Source: Gilliamella sp. ESL0443 | GTDB taxonomy: Bacteria; Pseudomonadota; Gammaproteobacteria; Enterobacterales; Orbaceae | Assembly: GCF_019469165.1 (NCBI RefSeq) | Contig: NZ_CP048263.1 | Location: 1 to 64,000, forward strand | DNA: 64,000 bases | Direction of reading: 5' to 3' | Shown here: one piece after another, positions 33,092 to 43,600 of the stretch | How the letters are laid out: each line of letters starts with the position of its first letter | Numbering within the stretch: position 1 is the first letter of the stretch | The notes under the pieces: model-generated | What the model was told of the DNA's origin: nothing | Database searches by the model: none | Seen by the model: the letters and a program-made list of their open reading frames with translations, nothing else | Translations under genes and position numbers: made by a program

Positions 33092-33242
33092 ACAACTCGG
33101 AGTTGTTTTGGGTTACGCGAAGTTGAGAGTAAGAAATCATCGAAAGATGGTTAAAGATTAATAAAACAGTTTGTTCCGGATTGAGCGATTGGTGAAGATA
33201 TGTGATAATCATCATCAGTTGAAAGAAAGAGAAGACAGAATA

Positions 33243-33362
33243 TGTCTGGCGGTAATAGCGCGGTGGTCCCACCTGACCCCATGCCGAACTCAGAAGTGAA
33301 ACGCCGTAGTGCCGATGGTAGTGTGGGTATTACCCATGTGAGAGTAGGGTGCCGCCAGACTT
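33243..33362 (+). rRNA. rrf: 5S ribosomal RNA
   Basis: About 120 bases. GTCTGGCGG pairs with CCGCCAGAC at the ends, and the central CCACCTGACCCCATGCCGAA segment is as in E. coli. The 3' end is placed by analogy and may be off by one or two bases. Confidence 0.95.
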
Positions 33363-33376
33363 TTAAATTAGAGCGA

Positions 33377-33404
33377 AAGCCCAGCAGCAATGCTGGGCTT
33401 TTTT
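33377..33404 (+). terminator. rrn operon terminator
   Basis: AAGCCCAGCA (33377-33386), loop GCAA, TGCTGGGCTT (33391-33400), then T. Strong GC-rich hairpin ending the rRNA operon. Confidence 0.95.
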
Positions 33405-33862
33405 GCATTTAGGGATCAGTATTTTTAATACTATTGAGCAAATAAATTCCTATATCTCTCTGATATTTTTAGCAGCTTAATAATCGACGAAAATCAAAGA
33501 ATAGAACAAAACACTTCCTTTAAATAATTAATGCGTTAAATGCTACTTACCTATAACTTAAAAACATCATAATTTCTTTCATATTATCTTTAGTAACAAG
33601 ATAATTTGGGGGAAAAGTAATCTTTTCTAAAATACTAAATACATCTAAATTAACAAAATTATTAAATTAAAAATTAAAGGGTTTAATGACTTCATGATTG
33701 GATGATTGGATGAATAACGCTTAAATGAAACCAAAGTTAATTTGGTAGATAAAATATGGATTTTGAGAATACTCACAAAATCAATAACCATTAATAGTGA
33801 GGGATAAAAGCGTGTTAGATTCAGTGTTAATGGAGATTGAATAAATGAACAATAGATTGAAA
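33405..33862. other. Intergenic region between rrn and the ABC operon
   Basis: About 460 AT-rich bases without a credible gene. One open frame on the minus strand (33645-33869) encodes a hydrophobic peptide with no ribosome-binding site and no family likeness, and it overlaps the operon terminator. A small direct repeat, GATTGGATGATTGGATGA, occurs at 33696-33713. Confidence 0.5.
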
Positions 33863-33893
33863 AAAGCAATATTCATTAAATAAATATTGCTTT
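33863..33893 (-). terminator. Terminator of the ABC importer operon
   Basis: A perfect 11-bp stem, AAAGCAATATT with AATATTGCTTT, nine-base loop. On the minus strand it is followed by further T, just after the ATPase gene stop. Confidence 0.8.
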
Positions 33894-33905
33894 AAATTTT
33901 TATTA

Positions 33906-34700
33906 TTAGCCTAAAAGTAGGGCATCATCTGTTACTTTTTCACCGCGAGTTTTTTCGAACATCTCTAATAAATCATTGACGGTTAATTTATCTCGCTTTT
34001 CCCCTGAAACATCAAGCACCACTTGCCCTTGATGAAGCATGACTGTTCTAGTGCCGTATTCTAAAGCTTGTTTCATTGAATGGGTAACCATCATTGTGGT
34101 TAACTTATTTTTTAAAACAATTTCATTAGTGAGATCCAAAACGAATTGTGCTGTTTTGGGATCAAGTGCAGCAGTGTGTTCATCAAGTAATAAAATCTTA
34201 GATGGTTGTAATGTCGACATTAATAGACTTACTGCTTGTCTTTGTCCTCCTGATAATAATCCCATCATATCTGATAAGCGATTCTCAAGGCCTAAATTGA
34301 GTGTTGCTAGTTTTTCTTTAAATAAGGCCCTCAGCTTGCGATTTAATGCTGGTAGTAAAGTGAAACTATTACCTCGGTTATAAGCAATCGCTAAGTTTTC
34401 TTCAATAGTAAGATTTTCACATGTCCCTACCATAGGATCTTGGAATACTCGTGCAACCATACCGGCTCTTTTCCAAGCAGGCCAACGAGTCACATCTTTA
34501 TTATTAATAATCACATGTCCCGAATCAGCAATCAAATCACCACTAATCACATTAAGTAAAGAACTCTTTCCTGCGCCATTACTACCGATTATAGTAACAA
34601 ACTCACCTTCACTGATATTGAGATTTAAACCTCGTAATACATGATTTTCAATTGGTGTTCCTTGATTAAACGTCAATTGCAATTGCCCAACATTGATCAT
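33906..34700 (-). CDS. ABC transporter ATP-binding protein
   Basis: A 264-aa ATPase subunit with Walker A GSNGAGKSS near 39-47, signature LSGGQRQAV, Walker B ILLLDEHTAALDP and switch His in VTHSMKQAL. It is the last gene of a binding protein-permease-ATPase operon and starts two bases after the permease stop. The set resembles uncharacterised importers whose binding proteins belong to the ABC_sub_bind family; some streptococcal members are called TrpXYZ and proposed to import tryptophan. The substrate here is unknown. Confidence 0.85.
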   Translation of the reverse strand: MINVGQLQLTFNQGTPIENHVLRGLNLNISEGEFVTIIGSNGAGKSSLLNVISGDLIADSGHVIINNKDVTRWPAWKRAGMVARVFQDPMVGTCENLTIEENLAIAYNRGNSFTLLPALNRKLRALFKEKLATLNLGLENRLSDMMGLLSGGQRQAVSLLMSTLQPSKILLLDEHTAALDPKTAQFVLDLTNEIVLKNKLTTMMVTHSMKQALEYGTRTVMLHQGQVVLDVSGEKRDKLTVNDLLEMFEKTRGEKVTDDALLLG

Positions 34701-34702
34701 GC

Positions 34703-35647
34703 TTACTTCCCTCTTCTTTTTGAGTATTTTTTCAGTTGTTTTGGTAAGACTAAAGCTAAAACAACCAATATTGCCGTGATAAGATTTAAATCTTCTGTAC
34801 CGACACCGATCTCTTGTAAAAATTCATTGCTAAGTGCAAAGGCAATAAATAAACGGTATAAGATAGCGCCGAAAATAACAGCAATCATAACCGCCCAAAT
34901 GCGTTTTGTTGGGAAAATACTTTCACCTATAATGATTGATGCAAGGCCGATAACAATAGTCCCCACCCCAATAGTAATGTCAGCACCGCCTTGAGTTTGA
35001 ACAAATAATGAACCACCAAGTGCGATTAATCCGTTTGAAATTGCCATACCTAAAATAGTGATACCACCTGTTGGAATTCCTTGGGATTTAGCCATTCGTT
35101 GGTTAGTACCAGTCGCTCTTAAAGCCAATCCGATTTGGGTATTTAAAAATAGGTTAAGTAGCAACCAAAATACAACAACAAAAGCTAAAACCATAAGTGG
35201 TTGCACTAAATATTGATTACTATAATCTTCATTAATAAATGGAGAGAAAATAGTTTTTGCATCGAGTAAAGATAGATTAGGCGAACCAGCCATTCTTGGT
35301 GTTTCATCCATGAGATAAGGTCCTAATCCTAAAATTCTTAGATTAATTGAATAAAGGCCTATCATCACGATAATACTTGATAGTAATTGTAATATGTTAA
35401 GTTTAACATATAACAGTCCAGTCATTGCACCGGCAATACAACCTGCAAACATACCTAGAAAAGTTGCAATCCATGGATCAATACCGACATACATACACAA
35501 ACCACATACTGCCCCACCAAGTGGGAAACTCGCATCAGCGGTTAGATCGGGGAAGTCAAGTAGTCGAAACGATATAAACACGCCTAAGCTAACTAATGCG
35601 TAAATAAGTCCTATTCCAACTGAGCCTAATAAAAATTCAAATGACAT
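34703..35647 (-). CDS. ABC transporter permease (BPD_transp_2-like)
   Basis: A polytopic membrane protein of 314 aa with about eight to nine hydrophobic segments, of the branched-chain amino acid/ribose-type permease fold. Recognisable are GLIYALVSLGVFISFRLLDFPD at the N-terminus and the Gly-rich GIGTIVIGLASIIIGE-like stretch near 225-245. I start at ATG 35647, with GGAT seven bases upstream; a GTG at 35659 would add four residues. It partners the ATPase downstream and the two binding proteins upstream. Confidence 0.83.
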   Translation of the reverse strand: MSFEFLLGSVGIGLIYALVSLGVFISFRLLDFPDLTADASFPLGGAVCGLCMYVGIDPWIATFLGMFAGCIAGAMTGLLYVKLNILQLLSSIIVMIGLYSINLRILGLGPYLMDETPRMAGSPNLSLLDAKTIFSPFINEDYSNQYLVQPLMVLAFVVVFWLLLNLFLNTQIGLALRATGTNQRMAKSQGIPTGGITILGMAISNGLIALGGSLFVQTQGGADITIGVGTIVIGLASIIIGESIFPTKRIWAVMIAVIFGAILYRLFIAFALSNEFLQEIGVGTEDLNLITAILVVLALVLPKQLKKYSKRRGK

Positions 35648-35713
35648 GAAAATATCCACTAAAAAAAGTAACCGCCAAAGTAGGCGGTTTAGTTATTAAA
35701 ACGGTTTAATAAA

Positions 35714-36691
35714 TTATTTTTCAACAATTTTTGCTGCTGATTTTAAAACCTCTTCAGATAGAGTGACACCTTGGCGTTCAGCAGCCTTTTTATTAATAGT
35801 TAATTGTGTGATGTTACCAACTTGTGGTGGAATATCACCTGGTTTTTCACCATTAAGAATTCGAATAACAATTTTACCTGCTTGGCGACCAAGGTCATAA
35901 TAACTCATTCCCAAAGCAGCAATTGCACCTCGTTCAGCTGAATCAGGATCTGATGCAAGAAGAGGAATTTTGTTTTCATTGGCAACCTTTGCTAATGCTT
36001 CATAAGCTGAAACGACGTTATTATCGGTTGTTGTGTAGATCAGATCAACTTTTCCTTTTAAACTTATTGCGGCGGTTGAAATATCAGATGTTCGTTGTGC
36101 TGGTGCAGCAATAATTTTCATGCCGCGTTTTCCAAGTGCAACTTGTAATTCTTTAAGCACAATTGTGGAATTTACTTCACTTGGGCTATAAACATAACCA
36201 ATATTTTTTGCATCAGGTTTAATTTTTAACATCATAACGATTTGTGATTCTAAAGATAATGCATCTGATACACCAGTTACATTGGTTTTAGAAGCTTCCC
36301 AACTAGGTGTTAATTTAGCAGCAACGGGATCAGTGACAGCAGTGAATACAATAGGAATCGTTTTGGTTGTTGCCACTAAAGCTTGGGTGCTAGGTGTTGC
36401 AATACCAACGATAACATTGGGCTTATTAGCAACAAATTGTTTTGCTATTTGGGCAGCATTAGCGCTACTACCTTGAGCACTAGCAAACTGTAATTTTAAA
36501 TTTTGACCAACAATATAGCCATTATCTTTTAATTCATCTTCAACACCTTTGCGAACATTATCTAATGCAGGATGTTCTACAATTGCTGTTATCGCGACAT
36601 ATTTTTGCTCAGATTTATTATCTGCTAATGAAAAAAATGTTACTACAGACAAACTAAGTAACATAAAAAGCTTGATGATTAAATTCCGCAT
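35714..36691 (-). CDS. ABC substrate-binding protein, paralogue 1
   Basis: A 325-aa periplasmic binding protein of the ABC_sub_bind family. Signal peptide to about residue 23 (ends SLA), then VAITAIVEHPALDNVRKGV, AQGSSANAAQIAKQF, IGYVYSPSEVNS and LIYTTTDNNVVSAYEAL. AGGAG lies six bases before the ATG. It is clearly homologous to the product of 36943-37908, with long identical stretches. The ligand is unknown; the family includes proteins proposed to bind aromatic amino acids. Confidence 0.82.
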   Translation of the reverse strand: MRNLIIKLFMLLSLSVVTFFSLADNKSEQKYVAITAIVEHPALDNVRKGVEDELKDNGYIVGQNLKLQFASAQGSSANAAQIAKQFVANKPNVIVGIATPSTQALVATTKTIPIVFTAVTDPVAAKLTPSWEASKTNVTGVSDALSLESQIVMMLKIKPDAKNIGYVYSPSEVNSTIVLKELQVALGKRGMKIIAAPAQRTSDISTAAISLKGKVDLIYTTTDNNVVSAYEALAKVANENKIPLLASDPDSAERGAIAALGMSYYDLGRQAGKIVIRILNGEKPGDIPPQVGNITQLTINKKAAERQGVTLSEEVLKSAAKIVEK

Positions 36692-36869
36692 GTGGTGCTC
36701 CTGTAATATTTATTTTACAACCAACCTAATTATACGTTTACTATAAAGCAAAAACAGATAATTTTCTAGATTTAATAAAAAGTATATGTGTAAATATTTT
36801 AATACACCTTATTGCAAGGAATTATGAATAGAATAGACTTATCAATAATATTTTAAAAAATTTTGAGGT

Positions 36870-36887
36870 GAGGAACGGGGTTTTTGA
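36870..36887 (+). repeat. Dispersed intergenic repeat, copy B
   Basis: GAGGAACGGGGTTTTTGA, identical to the core of copy A (17217-17234, opposite strand) and one base from copy C (49847-49864). It lies between the two binding-protein genes and directly precedes a hairpin at 36890-36919. Confidence 0.6.
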
Positions 36888-36889
36888 AC

Positions 36890-36919
36890 ATTCTTTGCCC
36901 ATTAAAATGGACAAAGAAT
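36890..36919. other. Long hairpin between the two binding-protein genes
   Basis: ATTCTTTGCCCATT (36890-36903) pairs with AATGGACAAAGAAT (36906-36919), 13 of 14 pairs, two-base loop. It follows the stop of the upstream binding-protein gene. Without a U-run on the minus strand it may be an mRNA-stabilising or attenuating hairpin. Confidence 0.5.
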
Positions 36920-36942
36920 TGATTTTATTTAGATATATGATT

Positions 36943-37908
36943 TTATTTTTGACCAATAACTTTATAGGCAGACTCGATAATGTCAGGAGGTAAAGAGATT
37001 CCTTGTTTTTTGGCTGCATCAGTATTGACGACAAGGCGTAATGTTTGTCCGATTTCGGGTTTAATATTGCCAGGATCTTCTCCATTTAAAACTCTTACCA
37101 CCAGCTTACCTGATTGACGACCTACATCGTAATAGCTCATTCCATAAGCAGCAACAGCCCCTCGCTCAATGGCATCAGGAAACGATGCTAACAGTGGGAT
37201 TTTATTTTCATTGGCAAATTTAACTAATGATTCATAAGCTGAAACAACGTTGTTATCTGTTGTGGTGTAGATCAGATCAACTTTTCCTTTCAATGTATTG
37301 GCTGCTGTTGAAATATCCGCTGTACGTTGGGCAGGCACCGCCACCAATGAAATATTTTGTTGGCTAAGTTCATTTTGAAGATTTTTTAACACTACAGTTG
37401 AATTAATTTCGCTAGGACTATAAATATAACCAACAGATTTTACATTAGGCACAACTTTTTTCATAAATTCAATTTGAGGGCCTATTTCTTGGTAGTCTGA
37501 AACGCCAGTAACATTGTTATGAGAGGGATTCCAATTTTTAATTAATTTTGCTGCAATTGGATCAGTAATTCCTGCAAAAACAACGGGTATTTGTTTAGTT
37601 GCGGCAACTGTTGCTTGAGCACTTGGTGTTGCAATTGCAACGATGACGTCTGGTTTAGCTGCAACGAACTGTCTGGCAATTTGTGCGGCTGTTGCACTAC
37701 TACCTTGGGCACTTCGATATTGGACATTTAAATTATCGTTTAACTTAAATCCATTTGCTGTTAACTCATCTTTTACTCCATCACGGATTTGGTCTAATGA
37801 AGGGTGTTCAACAATTGCTGTTATCGCAACATTTTTTACCGCATTAGCCAAACAGAAAAATGGCGTAATTACTAACATCAATATTAAAATTATAGCGCGT
37901 TTCATCAT
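36943..37908 (-). CDS. ABC substrate-binding protein, paralogue 2
   Basis: A 321-aa binding protein paralogous to its downstream neighbour: signal peptide to about 21 (FFCLANA), VAITAIVEHPSLDQIRDGV, AQGSSATAAQIARQF, IGYIYSPSEINS-like and LIYTTTDNNVVSAYESL. The matching blocks are in the same order at nearly the same residue numbers, so the pair arose by tandem duplication. About 250 bases separate the two genes, so each may have its own promoter while sharing one permease and ATPase. Confidence 0.82.
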   Translation of the reverse strand: MMKRAIILILMLVITPFFCLANAVKNVAITAIVEHPSLDQIRDGVKDELTANGFKLNDNLNVQYRSAQGSSATAAQIARQFVAAKPDVIVAIATPSAQATVAATKQIPVVFAGITDPIAAKLIKNWNPSHNNVTGVSDYQEIGPQIEFMKKVVPNVKSVGYIYSPSEINSTVVLKNLQNELSQQNISLVAVPAQRTADISTAANTLKGKVDLIYTTTDNNVVSAYESLVKFANENKIPLLASFPDAIERGAVAAYGMSYYDVGRQSGKLVVRVLNGEDPGNIKPEIGQTLRLVVNTDAAKKQGISLPPDIIESAYKVIGQK

Positions 37909-37993
37909 AAAGAACTCGTAAACTAGTACAGTGATATGATTCTAATCTTAATATTACAAAATGTTAAGTAATATTTTTAACTTTTGTAATTTC

Positions 37994-38887
37994 TTATTGG
38001 GCAAAGACAAAAGGATTTAACCCACTTTTTGCAAATCCTTCTTCTTCAGTCTTGATATCCAATATTAATGAGGCAATATCATCAGCAATGATTTCGATAT
38101 GAGGATCTTTATCTTGGTCTAAGATTTTCAAATAGCTATGGCAAGCATCACAGCACTCGGTTTTTATTGCAGCTAATTCTTTATCTAAAGAGAAGTATTG
38201 AATATCTTGCATATTATCACAACAAGTACATTTCACTCGTGGTACATACCATTCGCTTTCACATAAGCTACAATGAAGGTATCTTAATCCATTATTTGCA
38301 CCAAGCTGAATAATACTCGCAGCTGGCATACTATTACACACTGGGCATAGCCAGCTTTCATTGGTATTTTCAGCGACGGCTTTGCCTTTAATTTGACTAG
38401 CTAGTTGGCAATAATAGACTGATAAAGCTGACCAAATAAATATGGATTCATTACCGTCAACCAAATTAAATTTACCATTGAGTAAGTTGCGTGCTTTCTC
38501 TTGAAGTTGATTAGAATCGTTTTGTTTTAATTGTTCAATAACAGATTGAATTTGATAGGTTGTATTTGAAAATGAATTTAATAATATTAATAAATAATCT
38601 TGCCAAATATCATTTAATGGTAAGTTTTCCAAACTTAATGGCGGAAAATCATTATTAAGTGATGGAGAGATATCAATAGGTTTTTTGATTAAAATAGCCT
38701 GTTGCTCGACAATCTTAGCGCAGAAATTTAAATAATCGCTTAAAGAATTGTTTCGTGCTAGCGTTTTTAAACGCTCAGCGCGATGAATATAAAGTGTTTT
38801 CGGTGATGGATAAAAGAGTAAGGGAATCTGTCTAATTACGGTGTTTTGTTGTTCAAGCTGCTCTCGTGGGATGATTTTTATACTCAT
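37994..38887 (-). CDS. fdhE: Formate dehydrogenase accessory protein FdhE
   Basis: Cytoplasmic rubredoxin-like protein needed for activity of respiratory formate dehydrogenases. It has 297 aa and begins MSIKIIPREQLEQQ. Four CxxC pairs in the C-terminal half (CPVC near 183, CSLC, CTCC and CDAC) form the iron-binding sites. It is downstream of fdoI, as in E. coli. Confidence 0.92.
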   Translation of the reverse strand: MSIKIIPREQLEQQNTVIRQIPLLFYPSPKTLYIHRAERLKTLARNNSLSDYLNFCAKIVEQQAILIKKPIDISPSLNNDFPPLSLENLPLNDIWQDYLLILLNSFSNTTYQIQSVIEQLKQNDSNQLQEKARNLLNGKFNLVDGNESIFIWSALSVYYCQLASQIKGKAVAENTNESWLCPVCNSMPAASIIQLGANNGLRYLHCSLCESEWYVPRVKCTCCDNMQDIQYFSLDKELAAIKTECCDACHSYLKILDQDKDPHIEIIADDIASLILDIKTEEEGFAKSGLNPFVFAQ

Positions 38888-38941
38888 TCTTGATTACCAA
38901 TTTTGTTATTTTTTCCATCATTAATCTAATAGGCTAAGAAT

Positions 38942-38963
38942 TCCGCTGATTTATATCAGCGGA
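38942..38963. other. Hairpin between fdoI and fdhE
   Basis: TCCGCTGAT and ATCAGCGGA form a perfect 9-bp stem with a four-base loop. It lies just downstream of the fdoI stop without a clear U-run. It may moderate fdhE expression relative to fdoGHI or protect the upstream message. Confidence 0.5.
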
Positions 38964-38975
38964 GATTAATTATTC

Positions 38976-39674
38976 TTATAAAGCAGGTTTTTGTTCTGTT
39001 TGAGATGATGGCTCAATATCGTTCTTTTGATTATCTTTAAGTTCTTGCTGATAGACTTTTTTCATTTCTTCTTCGTACCATGAGGAGTGGTTTTTAAATG
39101 CCCACGCTCGTGATACATATCCAGTTATCATTCCTTTTATAGACCCTTTAACCCAAATTGCCATATAAGCATGACCAATAGCCAGTAAAATAAGACAAAT
39201 AGCAGCAAAAGAGTGGAAAAATATTGCGATTCGGACTATTTGAATAGGAAAATAATCAGATACATATCGGCGCCACATTATCAAGCCCGTAACGAATAGC
39301 ACAAAGATTAAGCTCATAATGCACCAGAATAAAAACTTTTGGCCAACATTATATTTACCAATTGGGATACCTTCTTCTTTTCCCATAATCACGTTTTTAA
39401 AGTTTTTAATCCATAAAAGGTCATTTTTATTTGGAATATTGTGATGAGCTAATTTGATAAACATGAACATTAATAAAATGAATACCACACAACCAATTAT
39501 AGGGTGTAAAGCTCTCACCAATTGTGGTGTGCCAAGAAATAATCCAAATAACTTGATTGATGGAAAAAATAAAGATAAACCTGATAACGCGGTTAATATA
39601 AACAAACAGACCATACACCAATGACAGAAGCGTACAATAAGTGGTGTTCTTAATATCATTCCTTTCTTATTCAT
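38976..39674 (-). CDS. fdoI: Formate dehydrogenase-O cytochrome b556 subunit
   Basis: Membrane subunit that anchors the complex and passes electrons to quinone via two haems b. It has 232 aa with four transmembrane helices; haem-ligand His residues are likely in [15 protein letters not shown] and the FHSFAAI and GHAYMAIW segments. It overlaps the fdoH end by eight bases. The C-terminal 25 residues are charged and cytoplasmic. Confidence 0.93.
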   Translation of the reverse strand: MNKKGMILRTPLIVRFCHWCMVCLFILTALSGLSLFFPSIKLFGLFLGTPQLVRALHPIIGCVVFILLMFMFIKLAHHNIPNKNDLLWIKNFKNVIMGKEEGIPIGKYNVGQKFLFWCIMSLIFVLFVTGLIMWRRYVSDYFPIQIVRIAIFFHSFAAICLILLAIGHAYMAIWVKGSIKGMITGYVSRAWAFKNHSSWYEEEMKKVYQQELKDNQKNDIEPSSQTEQKPAL

Positions 39675-40641
39675 GACGAGCCTCCGATTGTGTTGAATTA
39701 GGACTATTTTTTCGACCTAAAATAGGTAGTCCTAAACGTTTTCTTGCTTGTTTGTCCGCTTCTTTTTCGTGTTCAATATCTTCTTCATCGACTTCAACTG
39801 CACCTACCCCCATGTAGTGGAAGAGTAATCCGCCAAAAGTTGCAACAAAAGCAGCAGCTGATAGTGGTTTCCATGCGCCTTTCCAGAATTTAACGATTTC
39901 GCTAATTTGAGGATCTTTAGGTAATCCATGGTAAAGTTCAGGTTGATCAGCATGATGTAGTACATACATAACATGAGTACCGCCGACACCTTCTGGATTG
40001 TAGAGTCCTGCGTTTTCAAATCCACGTTTTTTTAAATCAACAATTCGGTGTTCGGCATGGCGAATCATATCTTGTTTGGTGCCAAAATGAATTGCTCCAG
40101 TAGGGCAGGTTTTTACGCAAGCAGGTTCTTGACCAACAGCAACTCGATCAACACATAATGTGCATTTATAAGAGTGGTTATCTTCTTTGCTAACACGTGG
40201 AATATTAAATGGACATCCTGCGACGCAATAACCACATCCAATACAGTGTTCTGATTGGAAATCGACAATCCCATTAGCATATTGAATGATTGCTCCTTCA
40301 GATGGGCACGCTTTTAAGCAACCAGGATCTGCACAATGCATACAACCATCTTTACGTATAAGCCATTCGAATTTGCCATTGATTTCAACTTCTGAATAAC
40401 GCATTACGGTCCATGCTTTTGGTTCTAAGTCAGCTGGATTATCATAAACGCCGACGGTATTTCCTACTTCTGCTCGCAGATCATTCCATTCGCTACAAGC
40501 TACCTGACAAGCTTTACAACCGATACAGGTGGTCACGTCAATTAATTTAGCTACTTCCTGCTGATAATCTCTTGCCCTAGGTGCAGGTGTTAGGGCATTA
40601 GTTGCTGAGCGGCGAATAATATCTTGAGTTTGTAATGACAT
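39667..40641 (-). CDS. fdoH: Formate dehydrogenase-O iron-sulfur subunit
   Basis: Carries four [4Fe-4S] clusters that wire the catalytic subunit to cytochrome b. It has 324 aa with ferredoxin motifs [11 protein letters not shown] near 38-48, [26 protein letters not shown] and CTLCVDR. A C-terminal membrane helix (about 255-275, [20 protein letters not shown]) anchors it. GGAGG lies upstream of the start. It starts 15 bases after fdoG. Confidence 0.95.
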   Translation of the reverse strand: MSLQTQDIIRRSATNALTPAPRARDYQQEVAKLIDVTTCIGCKACQVACSEWNDLRAEVGNTVGVYDNPADLEPKAWTVMRYSEVEINGKFEWLIRKDGCMHCADPGCLKACPSEGAIIQYANGIVDFQSEHCIGCGYCVAGCPFNIPRVSKEDNHSYKCTLCVDRVAVGQEPACVKTCPTGAIHFGTKQDMIRHAEHRIVDLKKRGFENAGLYNPEGVGGTHVMYVLHHADQPELYHGLPKDPQISEIVKFWKGAWKPLSAAAFVATFGGLLFHYMGVGAVEVDEEDIEHEKEADKQARKRLGLPILGRKNSPNSTQSEARHE

Positions 40642-40656
40642 AATCTATCCTCCTTC

Positions 40657-43600
40657 TTATGCCGCTGTGGTAACTTTTTCGATGTTGACTAAGAAGGACT
40701 TGTATTCTGGGGTTTGTGAATTAGCATCACCTAAATGCGGTGTTAATTCATTAACCAAAAAGCCTTTTTTAGTTTGACCTGTGAATCCCCAAACAATTGG
40801 AATTCCTATGGTTTCGATCTCTTTACCATCAACTGTCAAAGTAGGTAAACGTTTTGTCACAACTGCTTTGGCTTTGATATAACCTCGATATGAAGTTACT
40901 TTCACTGTATCGCCCAATTTTATGCCTTTTTTATTCGCAAGATTTTCACTGAGCTCAATAAATTGTTCTGGTTGTGTTATTGAAGCTAATCTTGCATGTT
41001 GCGTCCAAAAGTGGAAGTGCTCAGTAATACTGTATGTTGTACCAACATAAGGAAATTCATCTGCTTTACCTAAGCGAGCTAAATCTTCTTTAAATGCTCG
41101 AGCTACTGGACTATTTACTTGTTTAGGGTGCATTGGGTTATTTGAAATTGGTGTTTCAAATGGTTCATAATGTTCAGGAAATGGTCCATCAACTAAACGA
41201 TTCAAACAGAACAGCCCACCTAATCCATCATTGTTCATGATGAAGGCTCCCGCTCCAGAATCTGGTGATAATGTGGCAGTAAAATCTGGTACGTCATTGC
41301 CGACCCAACTTGTTCCGTTCCATTTGATTAACATCCGATTTGGATCCCATGGTTTTCCATTTTCATCAGTAGAAGCACGATTATAGAGTACACGTCGATT
41401 CATCGGCCAAGCCCAAGCCCAGCCAGCATGAATACCCTTACCTGATGGATCACTAGGATCTCGGCGAGCCATTTGGTTACCTTGTTCAGTCCAAGAACCA
41501 CAAAATATCCAAATTCCAGATGAGGTCGTTCCGTCGGCTTTTAATTGAGAAAAACCACTTAATAGTTGGCCTTTTTTAAGGATGATGTTGCCATTAGTGT
41601 CCGTTATGTCAGCCAATGCTCGACCATTACACTCTTTTGCTAACTCTTCGGCTGCCGGACCTTCAGGATCTTGATAATCCCAAGTTAAATTATTAATTGG
41701 TTCGTGATAAGCGCCGCCTTCTTCTTCATAAAGCTCTTTAATTCTTAAATAGATTCGCGCAATAATCTCTGGGTCGTAAAGTGATTCATAAGGTGGTCTA
41801 GCTGCTGCCCAATGCCATTGTAATAAACGTGATGAGTTAACAATTGTCCCATTTTCCTCAGCAAAACAGTTGGCCGGAAGTCTAAAGACTTCTGTTTGTA
41901 TTTTACTTGGATCAACATCATTTGATTCACCATGATTTTTCCAAAACTCGGCTGTTTCAGTTGGCAATGGATCGATATTTACCAAGAATTTGAGTTTGGA
42001 TAATCCCTCACGAATACTATTTTTATCAGGTAAGGCTGCCAGTGGGTTAAACCCTTGGCAAATAAAACCATTAGCTTGCCCGTCACGCATCATTTTACTA
42101 AAACGTAAAATATCATAGGTTTTATCCCATTTTGGTAACCAATCAAATCCCCAATTATTATCCCCAGTTGCCTTATCACCATACATTGCTTTCATAAAAC
42201 TAATAAAGAATTTAGGGTAATTACCCCAAAAATTAACCTCATTTGGACCAAGAGGTTTTGGTGTTTTTTCTGCTAAGTATTGTTCAAGCGATGTTTGAGA
42301 ATCTTTTGGTAGATCAAGATAAGCAGGTAATCGATTAGACAGTAAACCTACATCAGTTAATCCTTGAATATTTGAGTGACCACGCAAAGCATTTATACCA
42401 CCACCCATGACACCAATATTACCAAGAATCAGTTGAATCATTGCTGCAGTGCGGATGATTTGTGTACCATAAGTATGTTGAGTCCAACCTAATGCATATA
42501 GGAAAGTTGCCGCACGATCATTGGTTTTAGTACTGGCGAGTGAACGACAAACATGTAAAAAGCCATCTACAGGACTACCCGTTATTTTATTTACAATTTC
42601 TGGCGTATAGCGACTAACATGTTGTTTTAGTAAATTCCAAACACAGCGAGGGTGACTTAATGTTTTATCTCTTAATGCAAAACCATTTTCATCTTTTTGA
42701 TATGCCCAACTGGTTTGATCGTATTGACGATTTTCTGCATCGTAACCACTGAACAATCCACTATTATTATCAAAGTTGAAATCGTCACGCACAATTAAGC
42801 TAGCATTAGAGTGTGTTATAAGATATTCAAAGTTGACTTCGTTATTAGTGATAAGGTAATTAATGATACCAAGTAGAAAAGCGATATCTGAACCTGCACG
42901 AATAGGTACATAATGATCAGCTACCGAAGCGGTTCGATGAAAGCGTGGATCAATCGCTATGAGTTCTGCACCGTTAGTAATTTTGGCTTCAATTGCCCAT
43001 TTAAAACCAACTGGATGGGCTTCAGCTGCGTTACCGCCCATAACAATAACCACATTAGCATTTTTAATATCGTTCCAGTTATTGGTCATGGCGCCTCGAC
43101 CAAAGGTAGCACCTAAACTAGATACTGAAGGCCCATGGCAAACTCTAGCTTGAGTTTCAAGGCTTAGCATTCCTAAAGAACGGGCAACTTTAAATGCTAA
43201 CCAACCCGTTTCATTACTCGCAGCAGAAGTCACTAGCCAGCCAGTAGTTGTCCAGCGGTTAACCGTCGTTCCTTGTTCATTTTTTTCTTGAAAATTTTTA
43301 TCACGGTCAGCTTTCATTAAGCGAGCTATGCGGTCAATTGCTTCATCCCAGCTGATTCGTTGCCATTTGTCAGAACCTGGCGCACGATACTCAGGGTATT
43401 TAACTCGTTGTTCGCTTTTAATATAGTCGAGTACGCCAGCACCTTTCGGACAAAGTGAACCGCGACTAACAGGATGGTCAGGATCGCCTTCGATATGAAA
43501 AATAGACGATTCGGCATTCTTAGCGCCATCTCCTCGGCTATAAAGGAGCATTCCACATCCAACAGAACAGTAAGTACAATTATTTCGCGTTTCTTTTGAT

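Noticed and set aside
33645-33869. A 74-codon hydrophobic frame on the minus strand downstream of rrn
   Set aside because: No ribosome-binding site, no similarity I recognise, and it overlaps the terminator of the ABC operon; AT-rich DNA yields such frames by chance.
43138-43140. Possible selenocysteine codon in fdoG
   Set aside because: The codon is TGC, not TGA; the frame is uninterrupted for 1022 codons.
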